Positions 38,101 through 50,700 of a stretch of 64,000 nt of DNA are shown in pieces. The notes under the pieces are model-generated. The model saw only the letters and a list, made by a program, of their open reading frames with translations, ran no database searches and was not told where the DNA came from. The position numbers and the translations under genes are program-made. Each line of letters opens with the position of its first letter. The first letter of the stretch is position 1. This stretch comes from Heliopora coerulea (Eukaryota; Cnidaria; Anthozoa; Scleralcyonacea; Helioporidae), in the NCBI GenBank assembly GCA_030142905.1, contig JASJOG010000072.1:1270001-1334000 (forward strand), given 5' to 3'.

Positions 38101-41100
38101 AATTCGACCAAAAAGTAAAGGGGTTAACCTTTGGTTTTTGACGATTTTTCGACCAATTTCCAACTTTCGAAATAAGGTCCAAATATGAAAGTTTATTGCA
38201 TAGAAAGTAGTTTTGCAGTGATTGGAGTGGTTTTTCGGTGAAATTACGTTGAATATTTTAGGTCGAAAAATTCGACCAAAAAGTAAAGGGGTTAACCTTT
38301 GGTTTTTGACGATTTTTCGACCAATTTCCAACTTTCGAAATAAGGTCCAAATATGAAAGTTTATTGCATAGAAAGTAGTTTTGCAGTGATTGGAGTGGTT
38401 TTTCGGTGAAATTACGTTGAATATTTTAGGTCGAAAAATTCGACCAAAAAGTAAAGGGGTTAACCTTTGGTTTTTGACGATTTTTCGACCAATTTCCAAC
38501 TTTCGAAATAAGGTCCAAATATGAAAGTTTATTGCATAGAAAGTAGTTTTGCAGCGATTGGAGTGGTTTTTCGGTGAAATTACGTTGAATATTTTAGGTC
38601 GAAAAATTCGACCAAAAAGTAAAGGGGTTAACCTTTGGTTTTTGACGATTTTTCGACCAATTTCCAACTTTCGAAATAAGGTCCAAATATGAAAGTTTAT
38701 TGCATAGAAAGTAGTTTTGCAGTGATTGGAGTGGTTTTTCGGTGAAATTACGTTGAATATTTTAGGTCGAAAAATTCGACCAAAAAGTAAAGGGGTTAAC
38801 CTTTGGTTTTTGACGATTTTTCGACCAATTTCCAACTTTCGAAATAAGGTCCAAATATGAAAGTTTATTGCATAGAAAGTAGTTTTGCAGTGATTGGAGT
38901 GGTTTTTCGGTGAAATTACGTTGAATATTTTAGGTCGAAAAATTCGACCAAAAAGTAAAGGGGTTAACCTTTGGTTTTTGACGATTTTTCGACCAATTTC
39001 CAACTTTCGAAATAAGGTCCAAATATGAAAGTTTATTGCATAGAAAGTAGTTTTGCAGTGATTGGAGTGGTTTTTCGGTGAAATTACGTTGAATATTTTA
39101 GGTCGAAAAATTCGACCAAAAAGTAAAGGGGTTAACCTTTGGTTTTTGACGATTTTTCGACCAATTTCCAACTTTCGAAATAAGGTCCAAATATGAAAGT
39201 TTATTGCATAGAAAGTAGTTTTGCAGTGATTGGAGTGGTTTTTCGGTGAAATTACGTTGAATATTTTAGGTCGAAAAATTCGACCAAAAAGTAAAGGGGT
39301 TAACCTTTGGTTTTTGACGATTTTTCGACCAATTTCCAACTTTCGAAATAAGGTCCAAATATGAAAGTTTATTGCATAGAAAGTAGTTTTGCAGTGATTG
39401 GAGTGGTTTTTCGGTGAAATTACGTTGAATATTTTAGGTCGAAAAATTCGACCAAAAAGTAAAGGGGTTAACCTTTGGTTTTTGACGATTTTTCGACCAA
39501 TTTCCAACTTTCGAAATAAGGTCCAAATATGAAAGTTTATTGCATAGAAAGTAGTTTTGCAGTGATTGGAGTGGTTTTTCGGTGAAATTACGTTGAATAT
39601 TTTAGGTCGAAAAATTCGACCAAAAAGTAAAGGGGTTAACCTTTGGTTTTTGACGATTTTTCGACCAATTTCCAACTTTCGAAATAAGGTCCAAATATGA
39701 AAGTTTATTGCATAGAAAGTAGTTTTGCAGTGATTGGAGTGGTTTTTCGGTGAAATTACGTTGAATATTTTAGGTCGAAAAATTCGACCAAAAAGTAAAG
39801 GGGTTAACCTTTGGTTTTTGACGATTTTTCGACCAATTTCCAACTTTCGAAATAAGGTCCAAATATGAAAGTTTATTGCATAGAAAGTAGTTTTGCAGTG
39901 ATTGGAGTGGTTTTTCGGTGAAATTACGTTGAATATTTTAGGTCGAAAAATTCGACCAAAAAGTAAAGGGGTTAACCTTTGGTTTTTGACGATTTTTCGA
40001 CCAATTTCCAACTTTCGAAATAAGGTCCAAATATGAAAGTTTATTGCATAGAAAGTAGTTTTGCAGTGATTGGAGTGGTTTTTCGGTGAAATTACGTTGA
40101 ATATTTTAGGTCGAAAAATTCGACCAAAAAGTAAAGGGGTTAACCTTTGGTTTTTGACGATTTTTCGACCAATTTCCAACTTTCGAAATAAGGTCCAAAT
40201 ATGAAAGTTTATTGCATAGAAAGTAGTTTTGCAGTGATTGGAGTGGTTTTTCGGTGAAATTACGTTGAATATTTTAGGTCGAAAAATTCGACCAAAAAGT
40301 AAAGGGGTTAACCTTTGGTTTTTGACGATTTTTCGACCAATTTCCAACTTTCGAAATAAGGTCCAAATATGAAAGTTTATTGCATAGAAAGTAGTTTTGC
40401 AGTGATTGGAGTGGTTTTTCGGTGAAATTACGTTGAATATTTTAGGTCGAAAAATTCGACCAAAAAGTAAAGGGGTTAACCTTTGGTTTTTGACGATTTT
40501 TCGACCAATTTCCAACTTTCGAAATAAGGTCCAAATATGAAAGTTTATTGCATAGAAAGTAGTTTTGCAGTGATTGGAGTGGTTTTTCGGTGAAATTACG
40601 TTGAATATTTTAGGTCGAAAAATTCGACCAAAAAGTAAAGGGGTTAACCTTTGGTTTTTGACGATTTTTCGACCAATTTCCAACTTTCGAAATAAGGTCC
40701 AAATATGAAAGTTTATTGCATAGAAAGTAGTTTTGCAGTGATTGGAGTGGTTTTTCGGTGAAATTACGTTGAATATTTTAGGTCGAAAAATTCGACCAAA
40801 AAGTAAAGGGGTTAACCTTTGGTTTTTGACGATTTTTCGACCAATTTCCAACTTTCGAAATAAGGTCCAAATATGAAAGTTTATTGCATAGAAAGTAGTT
40901 TTGCAGTGATTGGAGTGGTTTTTCGGTGAAATTACGTTGAATATTTTAGGTCGAAAAATTCGACCAAAAAGTAAAGGGGTTAACCTTTGGTTTTTGACGA
41001 TTTTTCGACCAATTTCCAACTTTCGAAATAAGGTCCAAATATGAAAGTTTATTGCATAGAAAGTAGTTTTGCAGTGATTGGAGTGGTTTTTCGGTGAAAT

Positions 41101-44100
41101 TACGTTGAATATTTTAGGTCGAAAAATTCGACCAAAAAGTAAAGGGGTTAACCTTTGGTTTTTGACGATTTTTCGACCAATTTCCAACTTTCGAAATAAG
41201 GTCCAAATATGAAAGTTTATTGCATAGAAAGTAGTTTTGCAGTGATTGGAGTGGTTTTTCGGTGAAATTACGTTGAATATTTTAGGTCGAAAAATTCGAC
41301 CAAAAAGTAAAGGGGTTAACCTTTGGTTTTTGACGATTTTTCGACCAATTTCCAACTTTCGAAATAAGGTCCAAATATGAAAGTTTATTGCATAGAAAGT
41401 AGTTTTGCAGTGATTGGAGTGGTTTTTCGGTGAAATTACGTTGAATATTTTAGGTCGAAAAATTCGACCAAAAAGTAAAGGGGTTAACCTTTGGTTTTTG
41501 ACGATTTTTCGACCAATTTCCAACTTTCGAAATAAGGTCCAAATATGAAAGTTTATTGCATAGAAAGTAGTTTTGCAGTGATTGGAGTGGTTTTTCGGTG
41601 AAATTACGTTGAATATTTTAGGTCGAAAAATTCGACCAAAAAGTAAAGGGGTTAACCTTTGGTTTTTGACGATTTTTCGACCAATTTCCAACTTTCGAAA
41701 TAAGGTCCAAATATGAAAGTTTATTGCATAGAAAGTAGTTTTGCAGTGATTGGAGTGGTTTTTCGGTGAAATTACGTTGAATATTTTAGGTCGAAAAATT
41801 CGACCAAAAAGTAAAGGGGTTAACCTTTGGTTTTTGACGATTTTTCGACCAATTTCCAACTTTCGAAATAAGGTCCAAATATGAAAGTTTATTGCATAGA
41901 AAGTAGTTTTGCAGTGATTGGAGTGGTTTTTCGGTGAAATTACGTTGAATATTTTAGGTCGAAAAATTCGACCAAAAAGTAAAGGGGTTAACCTTTGGTT
42001 TTTGACGATTTTTCGACCAATTTCCAACTTTCGAAATAAGGTCCAAATATGAAAGTTTATTGCATAGAAAGTAGTTTTGCAGTGATTGGAGTGGTTTTTC
42101 GGTGAAATTACGTTGAATATTTTAGGTCGAAAAATTCGACCAAAAAGTAAAGGGGTTAACCTTTGGTTTTTGACGATTTTTCGACCAATTTCCAACTTTC
42201 GAAATAAGGTCCAAATATGAAAGTTTATTGCATAGAAAGTAGTTTTGCAGTGATTGGAGTGGTTTTTCGGTGAAATTACGTTGAATATTTTAGGTCGAAA
42301 AATTCGACCAAAAAGTAAAGGGGTTAACCTTTGGTTTTTGACGATTTTTCGACCAATTTCCAACTTTCGAAATAAGGTCCAAATATGAAAGTTTATTGCA
42401 TAGAAAGTAGTTTTGCAGTGATTGGAGTGGTTTTTCGGTGAAATTACGTTGAATATTTTAGGTCGAAAAATTCGACCAAAAAGTAAAGGGGTTAACCTTT
42501 GGTTTTTGACGATTTTTCGACCAATTTCCAACTTTCGAAATAAGGTCCAAATATGAAAGTTTATTGCATAGAAAGTAGTTTTGCAGTGATTGGAGTGGTT
42601 TTTCGGTGAAATTACGTTGAATATTTTAGGTCGAAAAATTCGACCAAAAAGTAAAGGGGTTAACCTTTGGTTTTTGACGATTTTTCGACCAATTTCCAAC
42701 TTTCGAAATAAGGTCCAAATATGAAAGTTTATTGCATAGAAAGTAGTTTTGCAGTGATTGGAGTGGTTTTTCGGTGAAATTACGTTGAATATTTTAGGTC
42801 GAAAAATTCGACCAAAAAGTAAAGGGGTTAACCTTTGGTTTTTGACGATTTTTCGACCAATTTCCAACTTTCGAAATAAGGTCCAAATATGAAAGTTTAT
42901 TGCATAGAAAGTAGTTTTGCAGTGATTGGAGTGGTTTTTCGGTGAAATTACGTTGAATATTTTAGGTCGAAAAATTCGACCAAAAAGTAAAGGGGTTAAC
43001 CTTTGGTTTTTGACGATTTTTCGACCAATTTCCAACTTTCGAAATAAGGTCCAAATATGAAAGTTTATTGCATAGAAAGTAGTTTTGCAGTGATTGGAGT
43101 GGTTTTTCGGTGAAATTACGTTGAATATTTTAGGTCGAAAAATTCGACCAAAAAGTAAAGGGGTTAACCTTTGGTTTTTGACGATTTTTCGACCAATTTC
43201 CAACTTTCGAAATAAGGTCCAAATATGAAAGTTTATTGCATAGAAAGTAGTTTTGCAGTGATTGGAGTGGTTTTTCGGTGAAATTACGTTGAATATTTTA
43301 GGTCGAAAAATTCGACCAAAAAGTAAAGGGGTTAACCTTTGGTTTTTGACGATTTTTCGACCAATTTCCAACTTTCGAAATAAGGTCCAAATATGAAAGT
43401 TTATTGCATAGAAAGTAGTTTTGCAGTGATTGGAGTGGTTTTTCGGTGAAATTACGTTGAATATTTTAGGTCGAAAAATTCGACCAAAAAGTAAAGGGGT
43501 TAACCTTTGGTTTTTGACGATTTTTCGACCAATTTCCAACTTTCGAAATAAGGTCCAAATATGAAAGTTTATTGCATAGAAAGTAGTTTTGCAGTGATTG
43601 GAGTGGTTTTTCGGTGAAATTACGTTGAATATTTTAGGTCGAAAAATTCGACCAAAAAGTAAAGGGGTTAACCTTTGGTTTTTGACGATTTTTCGACCAA
43701 TTTCCAACTTTCGAAATAAGGTCCAAATATGAAAGTTTATTGCATAGAAAGTAGTTTTGCAGTGATTGGAGTGGTTTTTCGGTGAAATTACGTTGAATAT
43801 TTTAGGTCGAAAAATTCGACCAAAAAGTAAAGGGGTTAACCTTTGGTTTTTGACGATTTTTCGACCAATTTCCAACTTTCGAAATAAGGTCCAAATATGA
43901 AAGTTTATTGCATAGAAAGTAGTTTTGCAGTGATTGGAGTGGTTTTTCGGTGAAATTACGTTGAATATTTTAGGTCGAAAAATTCGACCAAAAAGTAAAG
44001 GGGTTAACCTTTGGTTTTTGACGATTTTTCGACCAATTTCCAACTTTCGAAATAAGGTCCAAATATGAAAGTTTATTGCATAGAAAGTAGTTTTGCAGTG

Positions 44101-47100
44101 ATTGGAGTGGTTTTTCGGTGAAATTACGTTGAATATTTTAGGTCGAAAAATTCGACCAAAAAGTAAAGGGGTTAACCTTTGGTTTTTGACGATTTTTCGA
44201 CCAATTTCCAACTTTCGAAATAAGGTCCAAATATGAAAGTTTATTGCATAGAAAGTAGTTTTGCAGTGATTGGAGTGGTTTTTCGGTGAAATTACGTTGA
44301 ATATTTTAGGTCGAAAAATTCGACCAAAAAGTAAAGGGGTTAACCTTTGGTTTTTGACGATTTTTCGACCAATTTCCAACTTTCGAAATAAGGTCCAAAT
44401 ATGAAAGTTTATTGCATAGAAAGTAGTTTTGCAGTGATTGGAGTGGTTTTTCGGTGAAATTACGTTGAATATTTTAGGTCGAAAAATTCGACCAAAAAGT
44501 AAAGGGGTTAACCTTTGGTTTTTGACGATTTTTCGACCAATTTCCAACTTTCGAAATAAGGTCCAAATATGAAAGTTTATTGCATAGAAAGTAGTTTTGC
44601 AGTGATTGGAGTGGTTTTTCGGTGAAATTACGTTGAATATTTTAGGTCGAAAAATTCGACCAAAAAGTAAAGGGGTTAACCTTTGGTTTTTGACGATTTT
44701 TCGACCAATTTCCAACTTTCGAAATAAGGTCCAAATATGAAAGTTTATTGCATAGAAAGTAGTTTTGCAGTGATTGGAGTGGTTTTTCGGTGAAATTACG
44801 TTGAATATTTTAGGTCGAAAAATTCGACCAAAAAGTAAAGGGGTTAACCTTTGGTTTTTGACGATTTTTCGACCAATTTCCAACTTTCGAAATAAGGTCC
44901 AAATATGAAAGTTTATTGCATAGAAAGTAGTTTTGCAGTGATTGGAGTGGTTTTTCGGTGAAATTACGTTGAATATTTTAGGTCGAAAAATTCGACCAAA
45001 AAGTAAAGGGGTTAACCTTTGGTTTTTGACGATTTTTCGACCAATTTCCAACTTTCGAAATAAGGTCCAAATATGAAAGTTTATTGCATAGAAAGTAGTT
45101 TTGCAGTGATTGGAGTGGTTTTTCGGTGAAATTACGTTGAATATTTTAGGTCGAAAAATTCGACCAAAAAGTAAAGGGGTTAACCTTTGGTTTTTGACGA
45201 TTTTTCGACCAATTTCCAACTTTCGAAATAAGGTCCAAATATGAAAGTTTATTGCATAGAAAGTAGTTTTGCAGTGATTGGAGTGGTTTTTCGGTGAAAT
45301 TACGTTGAATATTTTAGGTCGAAAAATTCGACCAAAAAGTAAAGGGGTTAACCTTTGGTTTTTGACGATTTTTCGACCAATTTCCAACTTTCGAAATAAG
45401 GTCCAAATATGAAAGTTTATTGCATAGAAAGTAGTTTTGCAGTGATTGGAGTGGTTTTTCGGTGAAATTACGTTGAATATTTTAGGTCGAAAAATTCGAC
45501 CAAAAAGTAAAGGGGTTAACCTTTGGTTTTTGACGATTTTTCGACCAATTTCCAACTTTCGAAATAAGGTCCAAATATGAAAGTTTATTGCATAGAAAGT
45601 AGTTTTGCAGTGATTGGAGTGGTTTTTCGGTGAAATTACGTTGAATATTTTAGGTCGAAAAATTCGACCAAAAAGTAAAGGGGTTAACCTTTGGTTTTTG
45701 ACGATTTTTCGACCAATTTCCAACTTTCGAAATAAGGTCCAAATATGAAAGTTTATTGCATAGAAAGTAGTTTTGCAGTGATTGGAGTGGTTTTTCGGTG
45801 AAATTACGTTGAATATTTTAGGTCGAAAAATTCGACCAAAAAGTAAAGGGGTTAACCTTTGGTTTTTGACGATTTTTCGACCAATTTCCAACTTTCGAAA
45901 TAAGGTCCAAATATGAAAGTTTATTGCATAGAAAGTAGTTTTGCAGTGATTGGAGTGGTTTTTCGGTGAAATTACGTTGAATATTTTAGGTCGAAAAATT
46001 CGACCAAAAAGTAAAGGGGTTAACCTTTGGTTTTTGACGATTTTTCGACCAATTTCCAACTTTCGAAATAAGGTCCAAATATGAAAGTTTATTGCATAGA
46101 AAGTAGTTTTGCAGTGATTGGAGTGGTTTTTCGGTGAAATTACGTTGAATATTTTAGGTCGAAAAATTCGACCAAAAAGTAAAGGGGTTAACCTTTGGTT
46201 TTTGACGATTTTTCGACCAATTTCCAACTTTCGAAATAAGGTCCAAATATGAAAGTTTATTGCATAGAAAGTAGTTTTGCAGCGATTGGAGTGGTTTTTC
46301 GGTGAAATTACGTTGAATATTTTAGGTCGAAAAATTCGACCAAAAAGTAAAGGGGTTAACCTTTGGTTTTTGACGATTTTTCGACCAATTTCCAACTTTC
46401 GAAATAAGGTCCAAATATGAAAGTTTATTGCATAGAAAGTAGTTTTGCAGTGATTGGAGTGGTTTTTCGGTGAAATTACGTTGAATATTTTAGGTCGAAA
46501 AATTCGACCAAAAAGTAAAGGGGTTAACCTTTGGTTTTTGACGATTTTTCGACCAATTTCCAACTTTCGAAATAAGGTCCAAATATGAAAGTTTATTGCA
46601 TAGAAAGTAGTTTTGCAGTGATTGGAGTGGTTTTTCGGTGAAATTACGTTGAATATTTTAGGTCGAAAAATTCGACCAAAAAGTAAAGGGGTTAACCTTT
46701 GGTTTTTGACGATTTTTCGACCAATTTCCAACTTTCGAAATAAGGTCCAAATATGAAAGTTTATTGCATAGAAAGTAGTTTTGCAGTGATTGGAGTGGTT
46801 TTTCGGTGAAATTACGTTGAATATTTTAGGTCGAAAAATTCGACCAAAAAGTAAAGGGGTTAACCTTTGGTTTTTGACGATTTTTCGACCAATTTCCAAC
46901 TTTCGAAATAAGGTCCAAATATGAAAGTTTATTGCATAGAAAGTAGTTTTGCAGTGATTGGAGTGGTTTTTCGGTGAAATTACGTTGAATATTTTAGGTC
47001 GAAAAATTCGACCAAAAAGTAAAGGGGTTAACCTTTGGTTTTTGACGATTTTTCGACCAATTTCCAACTTTCGAAATAAGGTCCAAATATGAAAGTTTAT

Positions 47101-50100
47101 TGCATAGAAAGTAGTTTTGCAGTGATTGGAGTGGTTTTTCGGTGAAATTACGTTGAATATTTTAGGTCGAAAAATTCGACCAAAAAGTAAAGGGGTTAAC
47201 CTTTGGTTTTTGACGATTTTTCGACCAATTTCCAACTTTCGAAATAAGGTCCAAATATGAAAGTTTATTGCATAGAAAGTAGTTTTGCAGTGATTGGAGT
47301 GGTTTTTCGGTGAAATTACGTTGAATATTTTAGGTCGAAAAATTCGACCAAAAAGTAAAGGGGTTAACCTTTGGTTTTTGACGATTTTTCGACCAATTTC
47401 CAACTTTCGAAATAAGGTCCAAATATGAAAGTTTATTGCATAGAAAGTAGTTTTGCAGTGATTGGAGTGGTTTTTCGGTGAAATTACGTTGAATATTTTA
47501 GGTCGAAAAATTCGACCAAAAAGTAAAGGGGTTAACCTTTGGTTTTTGACGATTTTTCGACCAATTTCCAACTTTCGAAATAAGGTCCAAATATGAAAGT
47601 TTATTGCATAGAAAGTAGTTTTGCAGTGATTGGAGTGGTTTTTCGGTGAAATTACGTTGAATATTTTAGGTCGAAAAATTCGACCAAAAAGTAAAGGGGT
47701 TAACCTTTGGTTTTTGACGATTTTTCGACCAATTTCCAACTTTCGAAATAAGGTCCAAATATGAAAGTTTATTGCATAGAAAGTAGTTTTGCAGTGATTG
47801 GAGTGGTTTTTCGGTGAAATTACGTTGAATATTTTAGGTCGAAAAATTCGACCAAAAAGTAAAGGGGTTAACCTTTGGTTTTTGACGATTTTTCGACCAA
47901 TTTCCAACTTTCGAAATAAGGTCCAAATATGAAAGTTTATTGCATAGAAAGTAGTTTTGCAGCGATTGGAGTGGTTTTTCGGTGAAATTACGTTGAATAT
48001 TTTAGGTCGAAAAATTCGACCAAAAAGTAAAGGGGTTAACCTTTGGTTTTTGACGATTTTTCGACCAATTTCCAACTTTCGAAATAAGGTCCAAATATGA
48101 AAGTTTATTGCATAGAAAGTAGTTTTGCAGTGATTGGAGTGGTTTTTCGGTGAAATTACGTTGAATATTTTAGGTCGAAAAATTCGACCAAAAAGTAAAG
48201 GGGTTAACCTTTGGTTTTTGACGATTTTTCGACCAATTTCCAACTTTCGAAATAAGGTCCAAATATGAAAGTTTATTGCATAGAAAGTAGTTTTGCAGCG
48301 ATTGGAGTGGTTTTTCGGTGAAATTACGTTGAATATTTTAGGTCGAAAAATTCGACCAAAAAGTAAAGGGGTTAACCTTTGGTTTTTGACGATTTTTCGA
48401 CCAATTTCCAACTTTCGAAATAAGGTCCAAATATGAAAGTTTATTGCATAGAAAGTAGTTTTGCAGTGATTGGAGTGGTTTTTCGGTGAAATTACGTTGA
48501 ATATTTTAGGTCGAAAAATTCGACCAAAAAGTAAAGGGGTTAACCTTTGGTTTTTGACGATTTTTCGACCAATTTCCAACTTTCGAAATAAGGTCCAAAT
48601 ATGAAAGTTTATTGCATAGAAAGTAGTTTTGCAGTGATTGGAGTGGTTTTTCGGTGAAATTACGTTGAATATTTTAGGTCGAAAAATTCGACCAAAAAGT
48701 AAAGGGGTTAACCTTTGGTTTTTGACGATTTTTCGACCAATTTCCAACTTTCGAAATAAGGTCCAAATATGAAAGTTTATTGCATAGAAAGTAGTTTTGC
48801 AGCGATTGGAGTGGTTTTTCGGTGAAATTACGTTGAATATTTTAGGTCGAAAAATTCGACCAAAAAGTAAAGGGGTTAACCTTTGGTTTTTGACGATTTT
48901 TCGACCAATTTCCAACTTTCGAAATAAGGTCCAAATATGAAAGTTTATTGCATAGAAAGTAGTTTTGCAGTGATTGGAGTGGTTTTTCGGTGAAATTACG
49001 TTGAATATTTTAGGTCGAAAAATTCGACCAAAAAGTAAAGGGGTTAACCTTTGGTTTTTGACGATTTTTCGACCAATTTCCAACTTTCGAAATAAGGTCC
49101 AAATATGAAAGTTTATTGCATAGAAAGTAGTTTTGCAGTGATTGGAGTGGTTTTTCGGTGAAATTACGTTGAATATTTTAGGTCGAAAAATTCGACCAAA
49201 AAGTAAAGGGGTTAACCTTTGGTTTTTGACGATTTTTCGACCAATTTCCAACTTTCGAAATAAGGTCGAAATATGAAAGTTTATTGCATAGAAAGTAGTT
49301 TTGCAGCGATTGGAGTGGTTTTTCGGTGAAATTACGTTGAATATTTTAGGTCGAAAAATTCGACCAAAAAGTAAAGGGGTTAACCTTTGGTTTTTGACGA
49401 TTTTTCGACCAATTTCCAACTTTCGAAATAAGGTCCAAATATGAAAGTTTATTGCATAGAAAGTAGTTTTGCAGTGATTGGAGTGGTTTTTCGGTGAAAT
49501 TACGTTGAATATTTTAGGTCGAAAAATTCGACCAAAAAGTAAAGGGGTTAACCTTTGGTTTTTGACGATTTTTCGACCAATTTCCAACTTTCGAAATAAG
49601 GTCCAAATATGAAAGTTTATTGCATAGAAAGTAGTTTTGCAGTGATTGGAGTGGTTTTTCGGTGAAATTACGTTGAATATTTTAGGTCGAAAAATTCGAC
49701 CAAAAAGTAAAGGGGTTAACCTTTGGTTTTTGACGATTTTTCGACCAATTTCCAACTTTCGAAATAAGGTCCAAATATGAAAGTTTATTGCATAGAAAGT
49801 AGTTTTGCAGCGATTGGAGTGGTTTTTCGGTGAAATTACGTTGAATATTTTAGGTCGAAAAATTCGACCAAAAAGTAAAGGGGTTAACCTTTGGTTTTTG
49901 ACGATTTTTCGACCAATTTCCAACTTTCGAAATAAGGTCCAAATATGAAAGTTTATTGCATAGAAAGTAGTTTTGCAGTGATTGGAGTGGTTTTTCGGTG
50001 AAATTACGTTGAATATTTTAGGTCGAAAAATTCGACCAAAAAGTAAAGGGGTTAACCTTTGGTTTTTGACGATTTTTCGACCAATTTCCAACTTTCGAAA

Positions 50101-50700
50101 TAAGGTCCAAATATGAAAGTTTATTGCATAGAAAGTAGTTTTGCAGTGATTGGAGTGGTTTTTCGGTGAAATTACGTTGAATATTTTAGGTCGAAAAATT
50201 CGACCAAAAAGTAAAGGGGTTAACCTTTGGTTTTTGACGATTTTTCGACCAATTTCCAACTTTCGAAATAAGGTCCAAATATGAAAGTTTATTGCATAGA
50301 AAGTAGTTTTGCAGTGATTGGAGTGGTTTTTCGGTGAAATTACGTTGAATATTTTAGGTCGAAAAATTCGACCAAAAAGTAAAGGGGTTAACCTTTGGTT
50401 TTTGACGATTTTTCGACCAATTTCCAACTTTCGAAATAAGGTCCAAATATGAAAGTTTATTGCATAGAAAGTAGTTTTGCAGTGATTGGAGTGGTTTTTC
50501 GGTGAAATTACGTTGAATATTTTAGGTCGAAAAATTCGACCAAAAAGTAAAGGGGTTAACCTTTGGTTTTTGACGATTTTTCGACCAATTTCCAACTTTC
50601 GAAATAAGGTCCAAATATGAAAGTTTATTGCATAGAAAGTAGTTTTGCAGTGATTGGAGTGGTTTTTCGGTGAAATTACGTTGAATATTTTAGGTCGAAA
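32171..50700. repeat. Satellite zone with sparse shared variants and higher-order periods
   Basis: Most monomers are consensus, but a T-to-C change (GCAGTGATTGG to GCAGCGATTGG) recurs in register. It is seen at 32171, 32675, 33515, 35195, 36035, 36203, 36875, 37715, 37883, 38555, 46283, 47963, 48299, 48803, 49307, 49811. Spacings of 1680 (10 monomers) and 504 (3 monomers) dominate. A GGTCGAAATATG variant occurs at about 32299 and 49267. Between 38555 and 46283 lie 46 monomers without this variant. The pattern is that of block duplication, not independent mutation. Confidence 0.85.
33515..38723. repeat. 10-monomer (1680-bp) higher-order repeat block
   Basis: The C variant marks positions 36035, 36203, 36875 and again 37715, 37883, 38555, each exactly 1680 bases apart, so the 1+4+5 monomer pattern is repeated. 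Earlier copies at 33515 and 35195 are also 1680 apart and 1680 from 36875 but carry only one of the three marks. This is the signature of a 10-mer higher-order unit being amplified. Confidence 0.75.
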
